DNA of 64,000 nt from Nostoc sp. HK-01 (lineage in GTDB: Bacteria; Cyanobacteriota; Cyanobacteriia; Cyanobacteriales; Nostocaceae). The notes under the pieces were generated by a model, which worked only from the letters and a program-made list of their open reading frames with translations, did not search any database and was not told the DNA's origin. Shown one piece after another: positions 44,108 to 51,680 of this stretch. The first letter of the stretch is position 1. Every line of letters starts with the position of its first letter. The stretch lies in NCBI GenBank assembly GCA_003990705.1, contig AP018318.1:620001-684000 (forward strand), written 5' to 3'. The position numbers and the translations under genes are program-made.

Positions 44108-44419
44108 TCAACTTTGAATTGGTTGCACACTCAGGCGATAACCAAGATGATGCAGAATAAGGCTGATGGTTCGCAGTTCGGGGTTGCCTTCTGGTGACAA
44201 AATTCGGTAAAGATTCTGGTGGTTCAAACCCGTTTTTTCTGCAAGGCGCGTCATCCCCTCCTGTGCTTCCACCACGTTTCGCAGTGCTTCCAGAAAAAAC
44301 GCAATATCGCCATCCTGCTCGTACTCTTCAAGAGCAACGTCCAGGTAAGCCTTTGCCATTTCCGGGTTCTGCATCTGCTCAAACACAATCTCGTCATGGT
44401 TTCTCAGTTTCTTGGTCAT
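44108..44419 (-). CDS. HigA-like antitoxin (addiction module antidote)
   Basis: A 103-residue DNA-binding antitoxin. The N-terminus (DEIVFEQMQNPEMAKAYLDV) resembles toxin-binding regions of the COG3636 antidotes, and the C-terminal half is a helix-turn-helix (MTRLAEKTGLNHQNLYRIL) followed by TISLILHHLGYRLSV. It should neutralise the toxin encoded just upstream and repress the shared promoter. The genes overlap by 26 bp (start 44419 inside the toxin frame), so they are translationally coupled. Toxin-first order is normal for HigBA systems. Confidence 0.85.
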   Translation of the reverse strand: MTKKLRNHDEIVFEQMQNPEMAKAYLDVALEEYEQDGDIAFFLEALRNVVEAQEGMTRLAEKTGLNHQNLYRILSPEGNPELRTISLILHHLGYRLSVQPIQS

Positions 44420-44756
44420 CCTGTTCCTCCTGATAAGCCTCCCAATATTTTTTAGCTTTTTCTATGTCTTTATCTTGGCTATCCTTGTCGCCACCACACA
44501 GGAGAATTACCAGATCATTCGCAGATTCTCCAAAGTAAACGCGGTAGCCACTGCCGAAGAAAAACCTCAGTTCAAGCACGCCATCTCCAACTGACTTGAA
44601 ATCCCCGTAATTGCCCTGCTTAAGTCGCTCTATCCGTCGGATTATCCTTGAACGGATCGTGTAGTCCTTCAAGTTTTCTAACCATTCGGTGTACGGCTCC
44701 TTACCATCTTCTGTAGCGTATACTTTCAGAGTTTTTTGACGAACGATATCAGCCAT
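44394..44756 (-). CDS. RelE/ParE-superfamily toxin (HigB-like, COG3657)
   Basis: A 120-residue toxin of the type where the frame begins ADIVRQKTLKVYATEDGKEP and continues YTEWLENLKDYTIRSRIIRR, then FKSVGDGVLELRFFFGSGYR and VILLCGGDKDSQDKDIEKA. This is the phage-derived Gp49-like/HigB group, which cuts mRNA on the ribosome. Key features (GVLELRFFFGSGYRVYF, LLCGGDK) are present. It is the first gene of a two-gene operon with the HigA-like antitoxin. Promoter lies in the 227 bp shared with the parDE pair. It is divergent from parD. Confidence 0.85.
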   Translation of the reverse strand: MADIVRQKTLKVYATEDGKEPYTEWLENLKDYTIRSRIIRRIERLKQGNYGDFKSVGDGVLELRFFFGSGYRVYFGESANDLVILLCGGDKDSQDKDIEKAKKYWEAYQEEQDDQETEKP

Positions 44757-44809
44757 AGTTTAATTATAAAACGTAGCTTGAAAGTAGAAAATAGATAGTT
44801 GTAGATGCA

Positions 44810-44878
44810 GCGATCGCTCTTATCAAAAATAAAGATACGATAGTTTTGCGCTAGGCGATCGCTCTTATCAAAAATAAG
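44810..44878. repeat. 45-bp HIP1-containing repeat, left of parDE
   Basis: One full 45-bp unit (44810-44854) starting GCGATCGCTCTTATCAAAAA and the first 24 bp of a second (44855-44878). A relative with the same 45-bp spacing follows parE at 45561-45605. The unit holds a HIP1 octamer at its start. Confidence 0.65.
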
Positions 44879-44983
44879 GAAGCATAGGGGAGCATCGTCG
44901 TAGACATTGCCAAAACTTTTCTCAACGACAACGCCTCATCACTCTGATAACATAGATAAAAGTTCAACTGAACTACCAAAGTT

Positions 44984-45238
44984 ATGAGCAACATTAATAT
45001 TTCTTTGCCTGAATCAATGAAAGCTTTTGTTGAGGAACAAGTTACCAAAGGTTGCTACGGTTCAGTAAGCGAATATTTACAAGCATTAATCAGTAAAGAC
45101 CAAAAACGCCAGACACAAGAACACATAGAAGAACTTCTGATTGCTGGACTTGAAAGTGGAGAAGCAATAGAAGTGAATGACGAATGGTGGGAACAAAAAC
45201 GCACACACTTAATGAATAAGCTGTATGAAGAAAAATAA
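44984..45238 (+). CDS. ParD-type antitoxin
   Basis: An 84-residue protein with a ribbon-helix-helix start (NINISLPESMKAFVEEQV, GCYGSVSEYLQALI), the typical DNA-binding fold of ParD, followed by an acidic C-terminal helix (EELLIAGLESGEAIEVNDEW) that wraps the toxin. The TAATG overlap with the next gene shows translational coupling. It should neutralise ParE and repress the operon. Since ParE is frameshifted, the antitoxin may now be the only functional part. Confidence 0.88.
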   Translation: MSNINISLPESMKAFVEEQVTKGCYGSVSEYLQALISKDQKRQTQEHIEELLIAGLESGEAIEVNDEWWEQKRTHLMNKLYEEK

Positions 45239-45554
45239 TGACAAAACAGATAGTCATTACACCGAAAGCAAGTTTAGATATTGATGAGTGTTTTGCTTAC
45301 ATTGCTCAACAAAATCCCAACACGGCGCTGTTATTTTTTGACTCTGTCAGAGAAACATTTGCACAGTTAGCTAGAATGCCTGGAATGGGTAGTCGTTATC
45401 CTGTAGAAAATGTTCGTTTACAAGGTTTACGTAAATGGCTGTTAAAGGATTTAAAAAGTATCTAATTTTTTACTTTGAGCAAGATGAAAGTATTAATATT
45501 GTACGAATTATCTATGCAGGGCAAGATATAGAAAATATATTAGAAAAAGAATGA
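45238..45554 (+). pseudogene. ParE toxin, frameshifted
   Basis: The first frame reads 75 residues (start KQIVITPKASLDIDECFAYI, then FFDSVRETFAQLARMPGMG and GLRKW) and stops at 45465. The rest of ParE follows in the next frame: VKGFKKYLIFYFEQDESINI and RIIYAGQDIENILEKE, ending at TGA 45552. Inserting one base after TGG at 45436-45438 would join them. The toxin is therefore broken, or a sequencing error is present. The frame would give about 105 residues, normal for ParE. Confidence 0.85.
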
Positions 45555-45560
45555 AATTAA

Positions 45561-45622
45561 GCGATCGCTCTCATCAATGATCAAGAACCGATGGTTTTGT
45601 GGTAGGCGATCGCTCAAATTAT
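45561..45622. repeat. 45-bp HIP1-containing repeat, right of parDE
   Basis: A full 45-bp unit (45561-45605), starting GCGATCGCTCTCATCAATGA and containing GGTTTTGTGGTAG at its end, with the start of another unit (GCGATCGCTCAAATTAT). It is related to the copy at 44810 and both ends have the same unit length. Confidence 0.65.
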
Positions 45623-46181
45623 ATAAATTCCTGTTCATGTAGTGTCTACATTTTTGCTCTATCAAAAATATCAGGTGCGATCGCATTCAAAGCCTGAAAT
45701 CCAAATTATTTTACTTTTTTTAGTAAATGCGATCGCTCAAATTATTACCCCTACACCCTCATACCCCTAATTCCCCTGTAGTCTCACACCCCTGTTCCCT
45801 TAAAAGCAAGGTGTTTGGTAAATTATATACAGCGCAGATATTTATCTAGCGCCTGAATTCTTGCCAGGCAGCTGTTACTACCAAAGATTGTTCACCCAAA
45901 CCAAACTAGATACTACCTTTGTCCAGCATCTATGCTGAAGTCCGTACACAGTAACATTTGGCATCAAAACCTCATCCAGTCTCAGGTTGACGGTTTATCA
46001 GGTCATAATGTTATAACGTCATCAGTTCTAGATACAAAATGGGAACACTAGCTCATGACTAGTGACTCATGCTTGGGAAAAATTCAACTTAGTTACTAAA
46101 TCTAACGCCGAGTGAACAAAGTTGATGAGCAATGCTTAATGTTGCACTGCTGAGTATCTTTAGGTGGGTGGGTCAAGAGTG
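45623..46181. other. Intergenic region rich in HIP1 sites and short repeats
   Basis: Contains HIP1 sites near 45678 and 45730, the second followed by CAAATTAT as at the right parDE repeat. A C-rich heptamer-like stretch (about 45748-45800, with units such as TACCCCT and ATTCCCC) follows. The remainder to 46181 is ordinary leader sequence. No gene is seen. Confidence 0.4.
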
Positions 46182-47756
46182 ATGAATGAAGCTGACACCT
46201 CAAACAACAGGGCTGTGATGGAATCTCTCAATTCTGCTAATTCGCCACAACCAGAGCCGACAAGCTGTCCTTTTTATGCGGTTGTGCCTTCTGAAAATCT
46301 GGCTATCAGGCAATTGCCACTCCTCAAACCAGCAGAAGAAAAACAACAAGAGTTGCCAAATCCTCAATCTACGGAAAATGTTACCCCAGAAGAATGGGTG
46401 GCAGAACCAGATAGTGGAAAACAAGCCGTAATTGATGATGAATTTCAGAAACTGCTGGTGTTAAATGAAGAACTGCGTGCAGCTAACAATGAATTGTACG
46501 AACAGGTCGAACATCTTAAAGATGACTTAGCAGAGTCGGAAAAAGCTTTGCAGTGGCAGAAAAGGCGCTCCAGTGTCACTGAATCAATGCTCAACCAACA
46601 AGCTCAAGAACTGATTGCAGCTCAAGAACAAATTCAGTCCCTCTTTCAACAGTTAGACACCACTACACAAACTGTTCAACGTCAAGAAACTCTGATCGAA
46701 ACTTATAAAGCACAGCTACAAATTAGTCAGCAACGTCTTGCTCAGTTAGAACGGGAATGTGCTTTATTGCAAACTAATTATCATGAACAGTCTCAACAAG
46801 TGTTGCAGTCAGAAACTACTTGTCGAGAGTTGCGTACTCGGCTGATGCGCCAACAGCGCCAAACCCTGCAATTTAAGGCAGCTTTAGAAAAATGTCTAGA
46901 ACCACCAGCTGTCAACGACGACTCTTCAGAGGAGACAGGAAATAATACTGCTAATAGCACTACTAAGCAAAGTAGATTTTCTAGAAAAGCGCGATCGCTA
47001 TTTCCTAACGTACAGCCAATTAGACCTTGGTCAGCCGAACCAGAATCTCCTTCCGAAAATGTAGCTCATTCTTGGGGTGAATCTTCAGTACCACCTGCAT
47101 CCAGCCATAGTAACCCGACTCCCCAACCTTCATCTCCTTGGAATTGGCCGACTCAAGAAGAAACATCTGCACCAACAGAACCGGATACTTTCGCAGAAAT
47201 AGAAGATGAGCCAATCACATCAGAAACGGTTTCATCAGGAGAGTCTTCAGCCAAATTAGATGAGCAAATAGATAGTCTCATCCAAATGTTTTTTGCTTCC
47301 CAACCGGGAACTTCACCTGTGACTAGTGAAACCAATGTCACCAGTAATCAAGGTGAAAAACCTTTATGGGAGACTTGGGAAACAAATGAAGCACAATCAG
47401 AAACTACCCTAGAGCAGCAATTAGAAGCATTATCAACAGAAAATAATGCGCCAATTACTGTATCTAGTTCAGTAATTGAAGAGTCAACAATTTTACCAGA
47501 AAATAATTTACCAATTTCTTTTACTGTGCCGTTGACCAAAAAGACAACGGAAGAACCAGAAAATTTCTGGTTAGAAACTACACCAGAAAATACTGAGGAA
47601 TTGCCAGAAACAGATTTGTCTCAAGACACATCTGGTGACTATAGCAATGATCCTCAATCACCGTCACCAGTTGTTTATCCTCAGCGTCCACCCAAGGGAC
47701 GTAAATCTTTGGCATCAGTAGAATTACCAAATTTTCGCCCCAATAGCCAAACTTAG
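46182..47756 (+). CDS. Coiled-coil protein of unknown function
   Basis: Protein of 524 residues from the ATG at 46182; a GTG at 46164 would add six. The N-terminal 85 residues are unstructured. A long coiled coil spans about 85-240 (LLVLNEELRAANNELYEQVE, LAQLERECALLQTNY). The C-terminal half is Ser/Thr/Pro/Glu-rich with short Pro motifs and a basic end (RPPKGRKSLASVELPNFRP). No signal peptide, membrane segment or enzyme motif. It resembles cytoplasmic scaffold-like proteins of filamentous cyanobacteria, but I recognise no family. No close same-strand partner. Confidence 0.7.
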   Translation: MNEADTSNNRAVMESLNSANSPQPEPTSCPFYAVVPSENLAIRQLPLLKPAEEKQQELPNPQSTENVTPEEWVAEPDSGKQAVIDDEFQKLLVLNEELRAANNELYEQVEHLKDDLAESEKALQWQKRRSSVTESMLNQQAQELIAAQEQIQSLFQQLDTTTQTVQRQETLIETYKAQLQISQQRLAQLERECALLQTNYHEQSQQVLQSETTCRELRTRLMRQQRQTLQFKAALEKCLEPPAVNDDSSEETGNNTANSTTKQSRFSRKARSLFPNVQPIRPWSAEPESPSENVAHSWGESSVPPASSHSNPTPQPSSPWNWPTQEETSAPTEPDTFAEIEDEPITSETVSSGESSAKLDEQIDSLIQMFFASQPGTSPVTSETNVTSNQGEKPLWETWETNEAQSETTLEQQLEALSTENNAPITVSSSVIEESTILPENNLPISFTVPLTKKTTEEPENFWLETTPENTEELPETDLSQDTSGDYSNDPQSPSPVVYPQRPPKGRKSLASVELPNFRPNSQT

Positions 47757-47835
47757 AAGGTGAAAGGTCTTGTGGTGTCTCAGTTTGACCATTGACCTAA
47801 ATACCTTGGCTATTTGGGCTGAAATAGTCTAAAAA

Positions 47836-48905
47836 GGCGTTGTTGCGTGAATAGGCAAAATGGTAAATTTACTTATAGCCGATGTTTTCGAGCCGCCTAA
47901 CCCTGCATATGAAGACGAAAGCCCAGTACAAAGTTAAGAATTGGAACGCTTATGATGCTGCCCTCAAGCAACGAGGCAGTATAACTTTTTGGGTGAACGA
48001 AGAAATCATCGAGCAGTGGCGCAATCAGCAAAAAACCGGGAAAAAGGGGGCATCGAATCATTACAGTGATGTGGCAATCGCCACTATGGGAACAATCCAA
48101 TCGGTGTTTCATTTACCAGGGCGACAAGCAGAGGGGTTTTTAGAATCGCTGTTCACGCTCATGGGAATTGAGCTAGAAGTACCAGACCATTCCACGCTGT
48201 CTCGTCGTTTGAGCAAGTTGTCTGTGGAACTACCAGTTATCCCAAAAGACAAAGCTGTTCATGTGGTAGTGGATTCAACTGGTGTAAAAGTCTATGGTGA
48301 AGGTGAGTGGAAAGTCCGCACACATGGAGTAGGAAAACGACGGACGTGGAGGAAGTTGCATCTAGGCGTTGACTGTGAAAGCGGCGAAATTCTGGGTGCG
48401 GTGGTGACTACTAATGATATGGCTGATTGCGAGGTACTGCCTGACATATTGGAGCAGATTGAGCAACCGATAGAACAAGTATCTGGTGATGGTGGCTATG
48501 ATACAAAAGGTTGTTACGACACCATTTCACAACACGGGGCCAAAGCCATAATTCCACCGCGTAGCAACGCCAAAATCCAACAACACACCAACAATGAAAC
48601 ACACTTCCATCCCAGAGATGAAAATCTGCGACGAGTGAATCAAGTTGGGCGCAAGCAATGGAAACAAGAGAGTGGATATCATCGCCGTTCATTATCCGAG
48701 ACAGCTATATTTCGACTCAAAACCATTTTTGGTGGTAAGTTACGACGACGCTTTTTTAACAATCAAGCTGTCGAGCTATTTCTACAGTGTGCCGCCCTTA
48801 ACCGCATGATCCAGTTGGGCAAGCCAGACAGTTACAAAGTAGACAACTAACTTCTGTTCTAGTACCAGATTGGTGTGTCTTTTTTTTCTTTCATGCAACA
48901 AAGCC
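47836..48905 (+). mobile_element. IS5-family element (IS903 group), complete, 1070 bp
   Basis: Left end GGCGTTGTTGCGTGAA and right end, read inward, GGCTTTGTTGCATGAA form imperfect terminal inverted repeats like the GGCTTTGTTG ends of IS903. A 9-bp target duplication GTCTAAAAA flanks it (47827-47835 and 48906-48914), which is the IS903 duplication length. The single transposase gene is intact, so it may be active. Confidence 0.93.
47909..48850 (+). CDS. IS5-family transposase (IS903 group)
   Basis: A DDE transposase of 313 residues from the ATG at 47909 (MKTKAQYKVKNWNAYDAALK); a longer start at 47882 is possible but not supported by family ends. The catalytic residues lie in VVDSTGVKVYG (first D), SGDGGYDTKGCY (second D) and SLSETAIFRLKTIFG (E). 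Between are THGVGKRRTWRKLHLGVDCE and PDHSTLSRRLSKL. It moves the element that carries it. No frameshift is seen. Confidence 0.93.
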   Translation: MKTKAQYKVKNWNAYDAALKQRGSITFWVNEEIIEQWRNQQKTGKKGASNHYSDVAIATMGTIQSVFHLPGRQAEGFLESLFTLMGIELEVPDHSTLSRRLSKLSVELPVIPKDKAVHVVVDSTGVKVYGEGEWKVRTHGVGKRRTWRKLHLGVDCESGEILGAVVTTNDMADCEVLPDILEQIEQPIEQVSGDGGYDTKGCYDTISQHGAKAIIPPRSNAKIQQHTNNETHFHPRDENLRRVNQVGRKQWKQESGYHRRSLSETAIFRLKTIFGGKLRRRFFNNQAVELFLQCAALNRMIQLGKPDSYKVDN

Positions 48906-49066
48906 GTCTAAAAATATAATTTCTGTGGTGTAGGCACTGGACGGACTAGTACAGTTCGGCGTAAATAAACAGACCATCTGGAATTGCGAAAAGGCTTAGT
49001 ATCACTATTCTTTCTTTTTCCTTTTGACTTTTTACTTTTGCCTTGTTGTACTAGAAACCCATTGAC

Positions 49067-51154
49067 TTACGAATTACGAATTGGTATTACTGCTTCTGTT
49101 TTGACTGTGGATATTTGATTGAGCGATCGCGGTTTACCTGTAGTAATTACGTAGCGAAGTGCTAACAATTGTAACCATAATGCGGGATTGCGGGGTTCTA
49201 ACCAAGGTTGAATTCGGGTGAGAAAGCTGGGGAACCAAGAACTCAGTAATATCTTTACTAGGGCATTGCTACTAAAGTTAAAATAACTACCCAGCCATCT
49301 GAATAAATCTCTAGGGCCAGCCAGTTCCCAAATCCACAATAATAAGGCGGGGTTTTTGCGGGCGGCTTTGAGTGCTAGGCGGTTGAAGGTAAACCAATCG
49401 CATCTATCTTTGATGAAATTATCTGCAACCTCTGGCGGTTCACTAGCTAATAGCCCAAAGAAAGTATTCAGCATTGAGTTAATGCGCTGGGGAGGAAGGA
49501 ATTTCCCAGTTGGAACCATCATCCCTTTAGAAAATAGCCAAGTTACTGAAACATTGCTTTGATAAGCCCGAATTTGGTTTAAGTGACGGAAACTCAATAA
49601 GTCATGCTGGAGTGCGGTATCTAACAAAGTTGTTAAGCGTTCTAAGTTACGCACCAAAGAACCAAAACCTGTAAACACAAGGGGAGATTGGAGAGATGCA
49701 GCATCACCGATCGCAATTAATCTATCAACAGCAACTTGGCGATCGCTACTACTTACACTAAAATGCCCCGGTATATATCCAAATGTCGGCTTTTTCCACA
49801 CCAGTTTATCCAGATCGCAGCGGCGATACTCTGGCAAAATTGTGAAAAAGTCCTCGTACATCTCTAGCAGAGAACCGGGATTATCTGGATGGACTTCGTG
49901 GTAGTGAAATAAATAAATCGTTAGTTCCTCACCCGCACCGGGAAACAATTCCCAAATCAATTGTCTCCCCCGCGAAATATCACCGTGACTGTACAGCACA
50001 TCACCATACTGGGAATCCCAAACTTGTGGCTCAAATCCACCATCAACAACTGCACCCACTGTGGGACAAACACTATCAAAAGCCCGACCACCATTTAATT
50101 GCCATGCAATGGGCGAAGCGGTTCCCATTGCATCGACTAATAACCGTCCAGTTACTTGCTTATCTCCTTGGGTGGGTAAATGCTTGACTGTAATCACAAC
50201 TTGTGAATTATCAATATCCGCACGAATAAATTCGGTTTCGTCCCAGATATCACCGCCAGCCGCCCGCAGCTTTTGTCCGCACATTTGCAGCCATTTTTCT
50301 GAGTCAAGGGCAATATTTAAGACTGTGGGAGTGTGAAGAATAGGCGATCGCAATTTCGGCGGATTATTCCCATCAAAAAATTTGTTAAATCCGTCTTTGT
50401 ATTCTCTGACAATAATGCTTTCTAACTCGCTGGATGTCACCAAACCCAGATTGAGTAAGCTTTGTAATTCATCACGCGAAATATTCCATTCGCGGTTCAT
50501 CTTACCAAAAGGTAAACGTTCCACCAACAATACTTTATATCCCAGTTTAGCCATCACTGCCGCGTGGACTGCCCCTAATGCGCCACCGATGTAAATCAAA
50601 TCGTAATCTAATTTGGAATTTGGGACTTGAGATTTGGGATTGGAAAAAACTACCTGACGCGGTTCTTGGGGATGACGCACACCTTCGCGCCAGCGTTGTT
50701 CCCACCAATAGGCGCGTGTGAGGTCGTATTCGCCATGCGGCATTTTTTGGAAATATTTAACCGTGAGTGGGTAATCGGTTGCTAACGCCTCAAAAATTGA
50801 TTGTTGGGATAAATCAATTGCTGGTGGCTGGGGGTACTGATGGGGAAAGCGTTGTCTGATTTCTGTCTTGAGACGTAGCAAAATCTCCTTCTCTTGAGGG
50901 AAAGGCTGATCTGCCCAACGGAAGACCTTTAAATAAGTAGTTCTCTGGACAGACCACACAAAAATTGAAATTTCTGTCGGTAATTTTTCGGAAATAGTCT
51001 GCTCAGATGCTGTATAGTCTGTAGGTAATTTCAGGCAGAAGCCGTCTGGAGTCAGTGATTTTATGCCAATTCCTGGTTGAAAATCCACTTGTAGCCATTG
51101 ACGCACCGCTACTGTATCTGGAATTGGTACTTCTAAATAGAGGACTTCTTTCAT
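49067..51154 (-). CDS. cruA: CruA-type lycopene cyclase
   Basis: A 695-residue FAD/NAD(P)-dependent protein of the CruA/CruP family, which makes beta- or gamma-carotene from lycopene. The first 185 residues are an extra N-terminal part. FAD-binding follows: LDYDLIYIGGALGAVHAAVM, then MNREWNISRDELQSLLNLGL, EYKDGFNKFFDGNNPPK, LLVDAMGTASPIAW and AIGDAASLQSPLVFTGFGS. Length and the DGFNKFFDG motif favour CruA over the shorter CruP. Membrane association is likely. A heptamer repeat (about 50608-50645) codes the linker NPKSQVPNSKL between the N-terminal part and the FAD domain. No operon partner is close. Confidence 0.75.
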   Translation of the reverse strand: MKEVLYLEVPIPDTVAVRQWLQVDFQPGIGIKSLTPDGFCLKLPTDYTASEQTISEKLPTEISIFVWSVQRTTYLKVFRWADQPFPQEKEILLRLKTEIRQRFPHQYPQPPAIDLSQQSIFEALATDYPLTVKYFQKMPHGEYDLTRAYWWEQRWREGVRHPQEPRQVVFSNPKSQVPNSKLDYDLIYIGGALGAVHAAVMAKLGYKVLLVERLPFGKMNREWNISRDELQSLLNLGLVTSSELESIIVREYKDGFNKFFDGNNPPKLRSPILHTPTVLNIALDSEKWLQMCGQKLRAAGGDIWDETEFIRADIDNSQVVITVKHLPTQGDKQVTGRLLVDAMGTASPIAWQLNGGRAFDSVCPTVGAVVDGGFEPQVWDSQYGDVLYSHGDISRGRQLIWELFPGAGEELTIYLFHYHEVHPDNPGSLLEMYEDFFTILPEYRRCDLDKLVWKKPTFGYIPGHFSVSSSDRQVAVDRLIAIGDAASLQSPLVFTGFGSLVRNLERLTTLLDTALQHDLLSFRHLNQIRAYQSNVSVTWLFSKGMMVPTGKFLPPQRINSMLNTFFGLLASEPPEVADNFIKDRCDWFTFNRLALKAARKNPALLLWIWELAGPRDLFRWLGSYFNFSSNALVKILLSSWFPSFLTRIQPWLEPRNPALWLQLLALRYVITTGKPRSLNQISTVKTEAVIPIRNS

Positions 51155-51315
51155 GTTTCCTTGACATCTCCGCTTAAAATACTCATTTCGACAGATTTAT
51201 TAATGGCAAAAATTCTTGTACACTCCGCCCTATTACTCAAATAAAGATTCTGTAAAGAACTTTTAATAATTTGTCAAATTTTTTTTCTCATTTTGTAACT
51301 TTGTAAACCCACGCC

Positions 51316-51549
51316 ATGAATTATCCCATTCCAGATAGCCCTCAAGACATTCTTGCGTTACAACAAAAGCCCATTGATGAAGAACTTGTAGCTTCAGCGA
51401 TCGCCGGAGTAATTAAAATTGTCCGTTCTCAAGGTAAATCTTTGGATGACTTAACAGCCCAAATCCTCGAAGACGATCAATTGTTAGATCGGCAGCAGCG
51501 ACGTTGGCTGAGTCAATTGCTGGCTCAAGCCTGGGAAAGTTTTACTTGA
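51316..51549 (+). CDS. Conserved hypothetical protein, 77 residues
   Basis: A small soluble, helical protein (MNYPIPDSPQDILALQQKPI then SAIAGVIKIVRSQGKSLDDL, ending LSQLLAQAWESFT). It is the type of short protein conserved among cyanobacteria, but I do not recognise a family. Divergent from cruA. A heptamer repeat begins at its stop codon. Confidence 0.55.
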   Translation: MNYPIPDSPQDILALQQKPIDEELVASAIAGVIKIVRSQGKSLDDLTAQILEDDQLLDRQQRRWLSQLLAQAWESFT

Positions 51550-51597
51550 GGAGGCAGAAGGCAGAAGGCAGGAGGCAGAAGGCAGAAGGTGGGAGGA
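51547..51597. repeat. Heptamer repeat (STRR)
   Basis: About six units of GGCAGAA and near variants (GGCAGGA, GGTGGGA) between two convergent genes. The first unit touches the stop codon of the small protein. Confidence 0.8.
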
Positions 51598-51680
51598 ATA
51601 GAAGCTTCTACTCAGCACTCCTTATAAGAATACTTTGCTGTTAACTGAACTGTTTTAATTTAAAACCCACTATTTTTTGC

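Noticed and set aside
44219-44455. Plus-strand frames opposite the HigBA genes
   Set aside because: They are antisense shadows of the toxin and antitoxin frames.
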